Positions 25,131 to 33,149 of a DNA stretch of 39,505 nt are shown here, piece by piece. Origin of the DNA: Candidatus Woesearchaeota archaeon (GTDB lineage Archaea > Nanobdellota > Nanobdellia > Woesearchaeales > GW2011-AR15); contig JAFGSP010000167.1 in the NCBI GenBank assembly GCA_016934775.1, positions 1 through 39,505 on the forward strand, given 5' to 3'. The position numbers and the translations under genes are program-made. Under the pieces are notes generated by a model. The model was not told the origin of the DNA, did no database searches, and saw nothing but the letters and a program-made list of their open reading frames with translations. Within the stretch, counting starts at the first letter, position 1, and every line of letters starts with the position of its first letter.

Positions 25131-26012
25131 ATGGGTTTTTTAGACAGTTTCAAGAAAAAAGAGGATTCACCTATCTTAAATTCTCCTCAGGGGAACAAAG
25201 ACCTTCCCCCTCTTTCAAAATTAGTCCCCCCGCCTCCCGGCGCGCCTGCCCAGGGCGCAGGACAGGATAATCTCCCTTTGCCTCCTTCGCCTGGTGGCTC
25301 TTCCAACAACCAAGAAAATCCTGGCTCTGCTATTGAAAACGCATTTACTAATTCTCTTGATAAATCAGTAGATTCTCCAGCGCAAAAGAGGCCGCTGCCT
25401 CCTCTGACACCCCCTCCGAAGAGACATCTGGATTCAGAACCCTTATTCCAGTCTGCGCCCCTGCCTCCTGAAAAAAACGGTGTTGATTTTTCATATACGC
25501 AGGATTCACAGGAGATGCAACAGCCAACTGCGCAGCATCCGTCTGAAGTTCCTCTTGATCTTCCTCAGCTTCCTCCTCTTTCACAACAGGAGGGAAGTGT
25601 CAAAGCAGGACCGAATTTCCAGACAAAGACCTATATGACCCATGAGGTCAAGAACGATAATGAGATCATTGAAGATATCCCTTATTTTTCAGATGTCGGA
25701 GACCAGGCACTGGTCCAAGAAGCAAATCCGATGCTTGATGACCTGCCGATGCTCGACGCAGAAGGACCGGAGATATACAGGAACCTCAGGCCTGAGATTA
25801 CAAAGCCACTTTTCATAAGGACAGATTTCTACAGCCAGGTGCTCACAAACCTTGATAATATAAAATCGTATGTGAATGAATCTTCAGAGATAATATATAA
25901 CCTTGAGAACCTGAAGAGGAATTCTGATTCTGAGCACAGGTATTTCAAGAAAGTCCTTGAGGACATACAAAGGAAACTCATCTATATCGACAGAGTATTA
26001 TTCAACGGGTGA
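25131..26012 (+). CDS. Proline-rich protein with C-terminal coiled coil (coiled-coil trio, member A)
   Basis: 293 aa, not recognised. Residues 1-12 (MGFLDSFKKKED) form a possible amphipathic anchor. Residues 15-150 are Pro-rich and disordered-looking, with repeated PPLPP and PLPP blocks. The last 65 residues (from FIRTDFYSQVL to KLIYIDRVLF) are helical. That end aligns without gaps to most of the next gene. ATG choice: GAGGG stands just before the ATG at 25131; an upstream ATG at 25116 would add five residues. No signal or membrane helix is seen, so it is probably cytosolic or peripheral. Pro-rich stretch plus coiled coil suggests a scaffold; this is inference. Confidence 0.7.
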   Translation: MGFLDSFKKKEDSPILNSPQGNKDLPPLSKLVPPPPGAPAQGAGQDNLPLPPSPGGSSNNQENPGSAIENAFTNSLDKSVDSPAQKRPLPPLTPPPKRHLDSEPLFQSAPLPPEKNGVDFSYTQDSQEMQQPTAQHPSEVPLDLPQLPPLSQQEGSVKAGPNFQTKTYMTHEVKNDNEIIEDIPYFSDVGDQALVQEANPMLDDLPMLDAEGPEIYRNLRPEITKPLFIRTDFYSQVLTNLDNIKSYVNESSEIIYNLENLKRNSDSEHRYFKKVLEDIQRKLIYIDRVLFNG

Positions 26013-26026
26013 AAAGAGGGAGAATC

Positions 26027-26254
26027 ATGAGAAAAGACCAGAATGTTTTTGTCAGGATCGATGAATATAAAGATGTGCTGGACATCATCACATTAGTCAA
26101 TGAAAAAGTCAAAGAGGCCAGGATAGTCCTTGGCAAGATAAATGACCTTAAGAACCAGGAAGATAATGAGCTCGATGCATGGAGAAACTCACTCGATGAT
26201 GTTGAGAGGAAGATGAAATATATCGACCAGACCTTGTTCGAGCCGAGATACTAA
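26027..26254 (+). CDS. Small coiled-coil protein (coiled-coil trio, member B)
   Basis: 75 aa, not recognised. Nearly the entire protein is the same module as the C-terminus of the preceding gene: it opens FVRIDEYKDVL and closes RKMKYIDQTLF, with the same 53-residue spacing between. It looks helical throughout. Start ATG at 26027 has GAGGGAG about four bases upstream; the in-frame GTG at 26009 overlapping the previous stop is less likely. It is followed after one base by member C. Paralogy within the operon suggests hetero-oligomer formation. Confidence 0.68.
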   Translation: MRKDQNVFVRIDEYKDVLDIITLVNEKVKEARIVLGKINDLKNQEDNELDAWRNSLDDVERKMKYIDQTLFEPRY

Positions 26255-26255
26255 T

Positions 26256-26591
26256 ATGAAAGACGGATTTTTTGTCGGGATCTATGATCCTATCGATGTC
26301 AGGAGGAATCTTCTTGAGAATTCCAAGGAAATAGTGAAATCTTTGCAGTACTATGATAAGCTTAAGGAGATAAGGTCAAACAAGCTTATGCTTTTCCAGG
26401 AGATGAAGACTGTGATGGAAGAGCTTGACCTCCTTGTCACGAAACTAAAAGAGAAATTGCCAAAATCCCACCTCAGGAAAGTCCAAGAGGAAAAAGAGAA
26501 GCATTCACCTGAAAAGTTCAGCTCTGAGCTAGACCAACTGGAGAAGCAGCTCAGGATTATCGAAAATGAGCTGTCCGGGATGGACGGCTGA
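26256..26591 (+). CDS. Small coiled-coil protein (coiled-coil trio, member C)
   Basis: 111 aa, not recognised. Residues 5-70 follow the layout of members A and B (FFVGIYDPIDVRRNLL, then a long helix with DKLKEIR, ending in a Leu-rich helix). The last 40 residues form a second Lys/Glu-rich helix. Similarity to A and B is weaker than between A and B and needs a profile comparison. The gene starts one base after the previous stop, so all three are one transcript. Confidence 0.65.
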   Translation: MKDGFFVGIYDPIDVRRNLLENSKEIVKSLQYYDKLKEIRSNKLMLFQEMKTVMEELDLLVTKLKEKLPKSHLRKVQEEKEKHSPEKFSSELDQLEKQLRIIENELSGMDG

Positions 26592-26641
26592 TCAGCTTAT
26601 TCTTCATAAGATTAATATAAAAAGAACAATTCCTGATAGCC

Positions 26642-27316
26642 ATGAAAGTTTTTATCGTCATCCCGGCATATAATGAGGCAGGAAAGATAAGAAGAGTCCT
26701 TTTGAAGCTGAAGAAAAACAGCTATAAGAACATCATTGTAGTGGATGACGGTTCAAAGGACTGCACAGCAAAGATTGCTGAGGAATCCGGCGCATATGTG
26801 CTTAAGCATGTCATCAACAGGGGGCAGGGGGCAGCATTGAAAACAGGGATTGATTACGCCCTGGAAAAAAAAGCAGACATCATTGTGACCTTTGATGCGG
26901 ATGACCAGTTCATGGTTAAAGAGATAAAGGACATAATATGTCCTGTCGCTAAAGGAGAGGTGGACATCGCTCTGGGATCAAGGTTCTTAGGCAAGGCAGT
27001 GAACATACCCTTTCTGAAAAAGATGGTACTGAAGCTGGGCATCTTTGTTGTCTTTCTTCTATACGGCATTAATATAACAGATTCCCAGGGAGGATTCAGG
27101 GCCATGTCACGGAAGGCCAGCCAGAGGATAAACCTGACAGCAGACAGGATGGAGCATGCTGCTGAATTCTTCTCAGAGATAATGAGAAACAAACTTAAAT
27201 ACAGAGAAGTTCCCATAACAGTAAGATATGATACATATGCCCTGAAGAAAGGCCAGAACTGGAGTGACAGTTTCGGCCTGGGCATGAAGATGCTCTTCAA
27301 CAAGTATATGAGGTAA
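26642..27316 (+). CDS. Family 2 glycosyltransferase (dolichyl-phosphate sugar synthase type)
   Basis: 224 aa, GT-A fold. It starts MKVFIVIPAYNEAGKI, with nucleotide-binding VVDDGSKD (33-40) and the metal-binding DxD in TFDADDQ (85-87). Such enzymes make polyprenyl-phosphate-linked sugars used as donors in N-glycosylation. No C-terminal membrane domain is fused; the small DUF2304 membrane protein in the next gene may supply it. TTAATATAAAAAG (26612-26624) lies 25 bp before the ATG: leaderless. First gene of the glycan operon. Confidence 0.88.
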   Translation: MKVFIVIPAYNEAGKIRRVLLKLKKNSYKNIIVVDDGSKDCTAKIAEESGAYVLKHVINRGQGAALKTGIDYALEKKADIIVTFDADDQFMVKEIKDIICPVAKGEVDIALGSRFLGKAVNIPFLKKMVLKLGIFVVFLLYGINITDSQGGFRAMSRKASQRINLTADRMEHAAEFFSEIMRNKLKYREVPITVRYDTYALKKGQNWSDSFGLGMKMLFNKYMR

Positions 27317-27318
27317 AA

Positions 27319-27654
27319 ATGATTACATTCATGCAGTTGCTGGCATTGGCTTTTATGAGTTTTGTCAGCAGCAGGGCTGTGCTCAGGGCAAAAGACAAGA
27401 AAATAAGCATCGGAGAGCTGTTCTTCTGGCTTGGTGTCTGGAGCGCCCTGATATTTGTGGTGTTCTTCCCTGATTTCACAACAAGAATGGCAAACCTTGT
27501 CGGCATAGGAAGAGGCATTGATATCATATTCTATACAAGCATCGCCATATTGTTCTACATGATATTCAGGCTGTATGTCAAGCTTGAGGATACAGAAAGG
27601 GAACTCACCAAAGTCGTTAGAAAACTATCAATGATGACAAAGAAGAGAAAATGA
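27319..27654 (+). CDS. DUF2304 small membrane protein
   Basis: 111 aa with three hydrophobic segments (about 3-22, 30-50 and 65-85), then a charged helical tail. The pattern (SSRAVLRAKDKKISIGELFFW, then LVGIGRGIDIIFYTS) matches DUF2304 proteins, which regularly sit beside GT2 genes. A role as membrane anchor or flippase-like partner of the glycosyltransferase is proposed from context only. It overlaps the next gene by four bases. Confidence 0.82.
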   Translation: MITFMQLLALAFMSFVSSRAVLRAKDKKISIGELFFWLGVWSALIFVVFFPDFTTRMANLVGIGRGIDIIFYTSIAILFYMIFRLYVKLEDTERELTKVVRKLSMMTKKRK

Positions 27655-28790
27655 GGGTCCTTCTATTAACTGAATATTTTCCTGATTCCCCTAATGCTGA
27701 AATAACAGGGGGAGTGGAGAGCAGGGCATTCAATATTGCGTCCAGAATGGCAAAGAAGCATGATGTCACTGTATTGACATCCTGGAGAGAAGGCCTTTCC
27801 AGGAAAAGTAAATTTGGAAAGCTCAAAGTCCTGAGAGAAGGCCCTCATCATGGCTACAGCAATTATGCAGGATTCATCTCAAGGATAGAATTTGCCATTG
27901 CCGCAATAAAAAAAGGCTCAAAACTAAGGGCTGACATCGTAGACGGATATAACTGGACAACATATCTTCCTGCGTATTTCATAGGCAGGGCTATAAAGAA
28001 GCCGATTGTGGCAACATACCATGAAACATGGACAGGAGAATGGATAAAGAACAAGGGCATAGTCACTGGCCTGCCTTATGAGATCTATGAGCGGATCCTT
28101 CTCAGATTGAATTATGATCTTGTGATGCCTGTCAGCGAGTTCACCAGAAAAAGACTTGCTGAAAGAGGCATAGATGAGAGCAAGATGACAGTGGTGAACA
28201 ACGGGGTGGATATAAAGAAGTTGGATAGTGTGAAGGGAAAAGGTGCAGGTGTATGCTATGTAGGCAGGCTGGTAAAGACAAAGAACGTGGATGTGCTGAT
28301 AAAGGCCATGAGCCTTGTTAATAAGAAATATCCTGATGTGAGATGCAGGATCATAGGACAGGGCCCTGAAATGAACAGGCTGAAGATGATGGCCAGGGAT
28401 TTTGGCGCTAATGTTGATTTTATGGGATTTATGGAGAAGTATGAAGATGTGATGAAAACAGTCAAATCAAGCAGCATACTATGCCATCCCGGTACTGTAG
28501 AGGGATTTGGGATGATACTCCTGGAGGCCATGGCGCTTGATATACCCTATGTCTGCAGTGACATAGAAGTATTCAGAGAGATAACAGATAATGGTAACGG
28601 AGGTTTTCTCTTTAAGCAGATAGACCACAAAGATCTGGCAAAAAAAATAATCATGCTGATAAAGGATAAGAAACTGTATTCTAAGAAAAAGGCTGAACTC
28701 AAAAAAACAGTCAGGAGATATGACTGGGATCCTATAGTGGAGAAGGTTGAGAAAGCTTATCTGTCTTTGATAAATGAAAAAAAGAAATAA
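27651..28790 (+). CDS. Family 4 glycosyltransferase (GT-B fold)
   Basis: 379 aa. The N-terminal acceptor domain has GGVESRAFNIASRMA (about 20-34), and VVNNGVDIKKLD marks the start of the donor domain. The E-x7-E motif is intact in EGFGMILLEAMA (E284, E292). Members transfer sugars from nucleotide donors to lipid-linked glycans at the cytosolic face. It overlaps DUF2304 and SGNH genes at both ends, so the four genes are co-translated. The exact sugar cannot be told. Confidence 0.88.
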   Translation: MRVLLLTEYFPDSPNAEITGGVESRAFNIASRMAKKHDVTVLTSWREGLSRKSKFGKLKVLREGPHHGYSNYAGFISRIEFAIAAIKKGSKLRADIVDGYNWTTYLPAYFIGRAIKKPIVATYHETWTGEWIKNKGIVTGLPYEIYERILLRLNYDLVMPVSEFTRKRLAERGIDESKMTVVNNGVDIKKLDSVKGKGAGVCYVGRLVKTKNVDVLIKAMSLVNKKYPDVRCRIIGQGPEMNRLKMMARDFGANVDFMGFMEKYEDVMKTVKSSSILCHPGTVEGFGMILLEAMALDIPYVCSDIEVFREITDNGNGGFLFKQIDHKDLAKKIIMLIKDKKLYSKKKAELKKTVRRYDWDPIVEKVEKAYLSLINEKKK

Positions 28791-29721
28791 GGAAAAACAT
28801 AGAAGGATTTGGAAACCCGTCTTTTTCATCGTTCTGGCACTCCTGGCAATAGAGATACTACTGAGGATAGCCGGCGGCTTATATCTAAGGTCACATTTCA
28901 GCCAGGAACAGGTAAATGGGGGACATACTATACTTGCGCTTGGAGAATCCAGCACAGCAGGATTATGGGTAGCTAAGGGGGAATCATATCCTGAGCAGCT
29001 CCAGGAAAAACTTAATGAAAAAGTGCCTGGAAAAAATATCAGTGTGATAGTGCCGCTTCATCTGGGCCAGAACACTGGCCAGATGTCCAACAGGCTTGCC
29101 CAGTATATCCGGATGTATGATCCGGAGCTCATCATAATCATGGCAGGCTACAACAATGAATGGAGCCTCGCAGAAAGCCATATTGACAGATATTTAAGCT
29201 GCCCTGAGAACATAAGGGCAAGAATCCTTGTATTCCTGGACAGCCTCAGGATTTTCAGGACGGCAAGATATTTTTTCCTGAAGGCTGTGCTTATGGACAG
29301 GTCATCCTATATATCAGGGCTTGAAGACAGCGGCTATCTTCTAGGCGGGCCTGAGCTAGTTAGATACCCTCCTGAAAAAGAAGTATATTCTTTTGCTGCT
29401 TCCCATAAAAAAGAGTTCATAGAGCTATGGCGGGATGATATGAAAAGCATGATAGATAAAGCCAGGGCAGACGGCATACCTGTTGTGCTCATGACATACC
29501 ACATCAACCCAAGCTACCTGGATGCGGATGAATTTGTGAAATTATCAGATGAAGAAAACATAACCCTTGTGAGGAACGACATCCTGTTCAGGCAGCTGGC
29601 AGAATCCGGGGAGATATCAAGATATGTTTTCCCTGCAGACAGGTGGCACCCTAATGCAGATGGATACAGGCTAATAGCGGAAAATGCAGCTGAGGCGATA
29701 ATCCGACAGGAGCTTATTTAA
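28774..29721 (+). CDS. Membrane-anchored SGNH/GDSL-type hydrolase
   Basis: 315 aa. One N-terminal membrane helix (about 13-38), then an SGNH fold: block I GESSTAG (catalytic Ser about 59), block II Gly in HLGQNTGQ, block III Asn in AGYNNEW (about 127-128), block V DRWHPNADGY with catalytic Asp and His. The usual GDS is GES, still with the Ser. Such enzymes de-esterify sugars or lipids; location in the glycan operon points to trimming of acyl groups on surface glycans. It overlaps the GT4 gene by 17 bases. Confidence 0.85.
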   Translation: MKKRNKEKHRRIWKPVFFIVLALLAIEILLRIAGGLYLRSHFSQEQVNGGHTILALGESSTAGLWVAKGESYPEQLQEKLNEKVPGKNISVIVPLHLGQNTGQMSNRLAQYIRMYDPELIIIMAGYNNEWSLAESHIDRYLSCPENIRARILVFLDSLRIFRTARYFFLKAVLMDRSSYISGLEDSGYLLGGPELVRYPPEKEVYSFAASHKKEFIELWRDDMKSMIDKARADGIPVVLMTYHINPSYLDADEFVKLSDEENITLVRNDILFRQLAESGEISRYVFPADRWHPNADGYRLIAENAAEAIIRQELI

Positions 29722-29772
29722 TACCTTGATGGACAGATCGATTTAAATATAAATTAATTCTTCCAAAAAGTC

Positions 29773-30396
29773 ATGGGAGACAGCCAAAATTCGTTGTACT
29801 TCGGATATGAAGCAAGAAAAAAGATTCGAGAAATCCATTTATGTTGCGATACTAATTTAGACCATGCCTATAACCTAGCATGTGATTTTAATTCTCCAGA
29901 CCCTCTCAACCCACTTGAAAATATGATTTTGGCAGATATATTTGCAAAATCAGGGGATTATGAGTCTGCATTCAGGAGTTATAACGCAGCATTGGATACA
30001 AACACAATACGTTCACTTGCTCTAGAGAGGGTAATCTATGCTGAGATGGGCCTGAAACATATATTGTTCGGTAATCATTTGCATAAATCAGGAGATTATG
30101 CAGGGGCCATGAAACATATCAATGACGCAAAGGAGTGTTTCATCAGAGCAATTGATTATGAGAAAGGAGAACCTATTGAAGCCCAATATTACATCATGTC
30201 CATTGTAAAACTTGTCGATGTGAGCCTTACACTTGATGATCTTGATACTGCAAAGAAGGCATTAGAGAACTATAGGCAGATTGATCCTGCAATGTTTGAG
30301 CTATTGAAATCCGGGGCATTCACAAAAGCTGATACAGACGCTGAGATCAGAATGTTATATAATATATATAAAGAGAAAATCCACAGACTCAACTAG
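29773..30396 (+). CDS. TPR-like repeat protein of unknown function
   Basis: 207 aa. Helical, with TPR-like units (ILADIFAKSGDYESAFRSYNAAL and HLHKSGDYAGAMKHINDAKEC). The repeats are degenerate; no signal peptide or membrane segment. TTTAAATATAA at 29742-29752 is about 26 bp from the ATG, predicting a leaderless message separate from the SGNH gene. Probably a protein-protein interaction adaptor; partner unknown. Confidence 0.72.
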   Translation: MGDSQNSLYFGYEARKKIREIHLCCDTNLDHAYNLACDFNSPDPLNPLENMILADIFAKSGDYESAFRSYNAALDTNTIRSLALERVIYAEMGLKHILFGNHLHKSGDYAGAMKHINDAKECFIRAIDYEKGEPIEAQYYIMSIVKLVDVSLTLDDLDTAKKALENYRQIDPAMFELLKSGAFTKADTDAEIRMLYNIYKEKIHRLN

Positions 30397-30437
30397 AATC
30401 CTAAATCTTTTTAAATCTGTTCCTTATGTTATTCAGT

Positions 30438-31304
30438 ATGGTGAGGAAGACGGCGGTCGCAGGCCAGTTCTATGAAGAGGATTTTGACGCATTGAACAAG
30501 CAGATAGAGGAATGCTTCTATTCAGAAAGAGGACCGGGAGACCTGCCTGTGAAAAGGGATGAGAAGAGCAGGATAAAGGCAGTGATAGTGCCGCATGCCG
30601 GCTACGGGTTTTCAGGTGCGTGCGCTGCCTGGGCTTACAAAGAGATAGCAGAGGCGAAGTTTCCCAAGGCATTCTTATTGCTAGGGCCTAATCATTTTGG
30701 TACGGGCTCAGGCATGAGCATAGAAGACTGGAAGATGCCGTTCGGCCTTGTAAAGTCAGAAAAAGACTTGATAAGGGGCATTAAGGAGAATACTTCCTTA
30801 GGCATAGCAGAGCATAACCATATAACAGAGCATTCATTAGAGGTGCAGCTGCCTTTGCTGCAGTTCTCAAACAGGGACAGGATGGCGGACATAAGGATAA
30901 TTCCTGCAGTCATTAGCAGGGACATAGATTTTTTGGAGCTGGGAAAAGAGCTCTACGATTATCTAAAAGGAAAAGATATCACAATAATAATAAGCTCTGA
31001 CTTCACGCATTACGGCCCTAACTACAGCTTTATGCCTTTCACAACAGACATCCCTGAAAGATTGACAAAGCTGGACAAGCAGGCCATAGACCTCATCAGC
31101 AATTATGATGTATCTGGATTCAAAGATTTTGTGAACAAGACCCAGATAACCATATGCGGGTATATGCCAATCCTCGTATTCTTAGCCATGATGCAGCACT
31201 ATGAAGAAAAGCCAAAGCCCCATCTATTGATGCATTACACATCAGGCGATGTCATCGGTGATTACAGGAACTCTGTCAGCTATGTCAGCATGGTGTTCAA
31301 GTAG
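30438..31304 (+). CDS. MEMO1/AmmeMemoRadiSam system protein B family
   Basis: 288 aa, full length. Family motifs: VPHAGYGFSG, LGPNHFG, EHSLEVQLPLL and SSDFTHYGPNY. The fold resembles extradiol dioxygenases, with conserved His residues at a metal site. In bacteria and archaea it is often near AMMECR1 and a radical-SAM gene; neither is in this window. Function is not established for archaeal members. CTTTTTAAAT (30406-30415) is about 27 bp before the ATG at 30438, so I prefer it to the ATG at 30426. Confidence 0.9.
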   Translation: MVRKTAVAGQFYEEDFDALNKQIEECFYSERGPGDLPVKRDEKSRIKAVIVPHAGYGFSGACAAWAYKEIAEAKFPKAFLLLGPNHFGTGSGMSIEDWKMPFGLVKSEKDLIRGIKENTSLGIAEHNHITEHSLEVQLPLLQFSNRDRMADIRIIPAVISRDIDFLELGKELYDYLKGKDITIIISSDFTHYGPNYSFMPFTTDIPERLTKLDKQAIDLISNYDVSGFKDFVNKTQITICGYMPILVFLAMMQHYEEKPKPHLLMHYTSGDVIGDYRNSVSYVSMVFK

Positions 31305-31320
31305 CTAAAAAACAAAACCA

Positions 31321-31329
31321 TTAAATATT
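31321..31329 (+). promoter_or_regulatory. TATA box of the candidate RNA gene
   Basis: TTAAATATT centred near 31325 predicts a transcript start near 31351, which is the first base of the hairpin GCATAC-GTGA-GTATGC. It lies just after the stop of the MEMO gene, where no protein gene on the plus strand follows. Confidence 0.5.
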
Positions 31330-31350
31330 CGGATTGCTTAACTATATTCA

Positions 31351-31504
31351 GCATACGTGAGTATGCCGGTGGGGTGGTTGTCGCTGATACTTTTTTTCCA
31401 GAGCTCATGCTGATTTAATAGCATGGAACTGTGAGGCCCTTGCAAAAACTTCAGCTCAACGCCTGGACAATCTGACTCACAAGAAGCAGGCAACCACCTT
31501 TTTT
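31351..31504 (+). ncRNA. Candidate structured non-coding RNA, family unknown
   Basis: About 154 nt between two convergent protein genes, with no ORF worth naming. Seen in the sequence: a 5' hairpin GCATAC-GTGA-GTATGC (31351-31366) with a GNRA-type loop; a closing helix GGTGGTTG (31373-31380) with CAACCACC (31491-31498), extendable by two G-U pairs; inside it a hairpin CATGCT/AGCATG (31406-31411/31420-31425) and a helix TGTGAG/CTCACA (31430-31435/31476-31481). A TATA lies 26 bp upstream, and the 3' end is a run of six T directly after the closing helix. I find no SRP, RNase P, tRNA or clear C/D or H/ACA signature. A stable small RNA is the best reading; function unknown. Confidence 0.6.
31499..31504 (+). 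terminator. Oligo-T terminator of the candidate RNA
   Basis: Six T residues follow the 3' strand of the closing helix directly. They abut the stop codon of rsmI on the other strand. Confidence 0.5.
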
Positions 31505-32155
31505 CTAATTTATGACAAGAACCAATTCTCCTTTTGTCTTCAGGCCTGCGTTTGAGATGTCTAATATATTTCCGCGTATAATCTCTTCGAATTTTTTTGT
31601 CAGTTCACGGGCTATGGCAATTTCTTTTTCCGGGATTATGCCTGCCATTGTTTTCAATGTCTTAGATATCCTGTGCGGGCTCTCATATAATACAGCGGTC
31701 TCTTTTCTCTCTTTTATCTGGTTGATCAATGCCTTTTTTTTCGATTCCTGTTTAGGGATGAAGCCGTAGAAAGTGAACCTGTCAGTGGGCATGCCGGAGC
31801 AGATCAGGGCTGAGATGAGAGCGTTAGGGCCTGGAACAGGAGATACTTTGATATCCTTCTTGACGCATTCCCTCACAATATAAAAGCCCGGGTCGCTTAT
31901 TCCCGGAGTGCCTGAATCTGTGACCAGCGCTATGTCTTTTCCCTGCTTCAGCTCTTCGATTATCTTCGGGGTTACTCTCTCTTTGTTTGTGTCGTTGTAT
32001 GACAGCATCCTGTTCTCTATATTGTATTTTTTCAGCAGGATGCCTGTCCTCCTGGTGTCCTCTGCCAGGATGAGTCCTGATTCTTTAAGAATCCTGATGG
32101 CCCTGAAAGTGATGTCTTCCAAGTTGCCTATGGGAGTAGACACTAGATATAGCAT
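31505..32155 (-). CDS. rsmI: 16S rRNA (cytidine-2'-O)-methyltransferase RsmI
   Basis: 216 aa, tetrapyrrole-methylase fold. In bacteria RsmI 2'-O-methylates C1402 of 16S rRNA in the decoding centre using SAM. Motifs: LYLVSTPIGNLEDITFRA at the N-terminus, AEDTRRTGILL, the SAM-loop TDSGTPGISDPGF, and PGPNALISALICSGMPTDRF. It is shorter than E. coli RsmI (about 286 aa) and lacks the C-terminal helical domain. The family is bacterial, so this is probably a transferred gene. A TATA at 32177-32188 (minus) suits a nearly leaderless message. Confidence 0.92.
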   Translation of the reverse strand: MLYLVSTPIGNLEDITFRAIRILKESGLILAEDTRRTGILLKKYNIENRMLSYNDTNKERVTPKIIEELKQGKDIALVTDSGTPGISDPGFYIVRECVKKDIKVSPVPGPNALISALICSGMPTDRFTFYGFIPKQESKKKALINQIKERKETAVLYESPHRISKTLKTMAGIIPEKEIAIARELTKKFEEIIRGNILDISNAGLKTKGELVLVIN

Positions 32156-32199
32156 ATGAAAAGGAGAATATTAAGCGGTTTATTTAGGTTTTGAAATTG

Positions 32200-32763
32200 T
32201 TATTGGCGAGAGAGCAGGAAATGTTGATTTGCATATATTCTATACATCATGACCCTATCAACATCTTCTCCTAGTCCCAAATCAATTGCTCCTGTCATGA
32301 TAATCGAGTATACTTCGCCAGGAAATATTGGGTTCTTCTGGATCTCAATTATTCCCTGGGTTGCTGATTCAACGTGTTTTATGAAGGCGCCATAATCTTT
32401 AGGAATGAATTCATCTACATGACAAAACCCCAGGCTGTTATTGATTTTAGACACTCCCTCTCCTTCTGGTCCTAAACTAAAAATAGGATAGCATGAATAG
32501 ATCTGGTAAAGCTGGGTGCTTCCCAGTTCAGCAACCAAGTCCTGGGAAGGTTCCCTGATAGGCCCCCATCTTATCAAAACTTTCCTGCCAAATATTTCGC
32601 CTTGTATCATCTCTTCTACAATAAAATTCAGGGTTTTCATATACAGCGCCTGCACGTCTTTTCCAAAACAAGAGATGTGTCTGCCTATATCATAATATTC
32701 TGCTATATTGGCCTTTATCTCTGCATCAAAGCCTTCTGCATATTTCTCTAAATCAGATATCAT
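32200..32763 (-). CDS. Uncharacterised soluble protein
   Basis: 187 aa, not recognised. It is acidic, mixed alpha/beta, with no signal, membrane segment or metal-binding cluster. It has a distinct middle (VLIRWGPIREPSQDLVAELG) and an end rich in aromatic residues. GCTTATATTTAAATC (32781-32795) supplies a TATA 25 bp upstream of the ATG. It is 36 bp from the small winged-helix gene upstream on the same strand, with its own promoter. Confidence 0.65.
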   Translation of the reverse strand: MISDLEKYAEGFDAEIKANIAEYYDIGRHISCFGKDVQALYMKTLNFIVEEMIQGEIFGRKVLIRWGPIREPSQDLVAELGSTQLYQIYSCYPIFSLGPEGEGVSKINNSLGFCHVDEFIPKDYGAFIKHVESATQGIIEIQKNPIFPGEVYSIIMTGAIDLGLGEDVDRVMMYRIYANQHFLLSRQ

Positions 32764-32799
32764 TCAGCCGGGAAGAAGAAGCTTATATTTAAATCTAGT

Positions 32800-32997
32800 T
32801 CACTTGAACATATAATAGTACTTGTTGCCGTCCAATTTGAAATCCAAGGTGTCTTTCTCAGTTTTCCTGAGCTTCTTGAGGTTGTTTGTCACAGAGCCTA
32901 TAGAGACTCTCAGCTTCTCTGCAATATCTTTAGAAGTATACCACTTGCCCTTGTTGGTTTTGAGGAAACTGAACACCTCTTGCTGGCCCATGCCCAT
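32800..32997 (-). CDS. Small winged-helix DNA-binding protein
   Basis: 65 aa, one HTH domain: EVFSFLKTNKGKWYTSKDIA, then the recognition helix region LRVSIGSVTNNLKKLRKTEK and a short wing ending NKYYYMF. It resembles MarR/ArsR-size archaeal regulators and is likely to act on a nearby promoter. Start ATG at 32997 or two codons later (MGQQ). AATAAATATT at 33016-33025 gives a leaderless spacing to either. Confidence 0.78.
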   Translation of the reverse strand: MGMGQQEVFSFLKTNKGKWYTSKDIAEKLRVSIGSVTNNLKKLRKTEKDTLDFKLDGNKYYYMFK

Positions 32998-33070
32998 AAT
33001 TAGGGGAGCCAGAGTTAATAAATATTTTGTAGTAATTGAATGTGAGTAAAAAAAACGAAAATCAGATTTG

Positions 33071-33086
33071 AGACTATATATTGTTT
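33071..33086. promoter_or_regulatory. NrdR-box-like site
   Basis: The 16-mer AGACTATATATTGTTT matches the published NrdR box consensus acaCwAtATaTwGtgt at 14 of 16 positions, including all strongly conserved ones (C4, A6, A8, T9, T11, G13). Mismatches are at 2 and 15. It lies in the gap upstream of the nrdR gene. NrdR boxes usually occur in pairs; I did not find an equally good second copy. Confidence 0.5.
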
Positions 33087-33149
33087 GATTTTCAAATATT
33101 ACGCAAGAGGATTATTTGTTGAAAATGCCTGAGAATTGCTCCCTGCATG

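Noticed and set aside
31351..31504. SRP RNA, RNase P RNA, tRNA or C/D box RNA
   Set aside because: No SRP helix 8 loop, no RNase P conserved blocks, no T-loop, and no proper RTGATGA box were seen.
33057..33093. Inverted pair GAAAATCA/TGATTTTC around the NrdR-like box
   Set aside because: The 8-base arms are AT-rich and 21 bases apart; chance is likely, so not reported separately.
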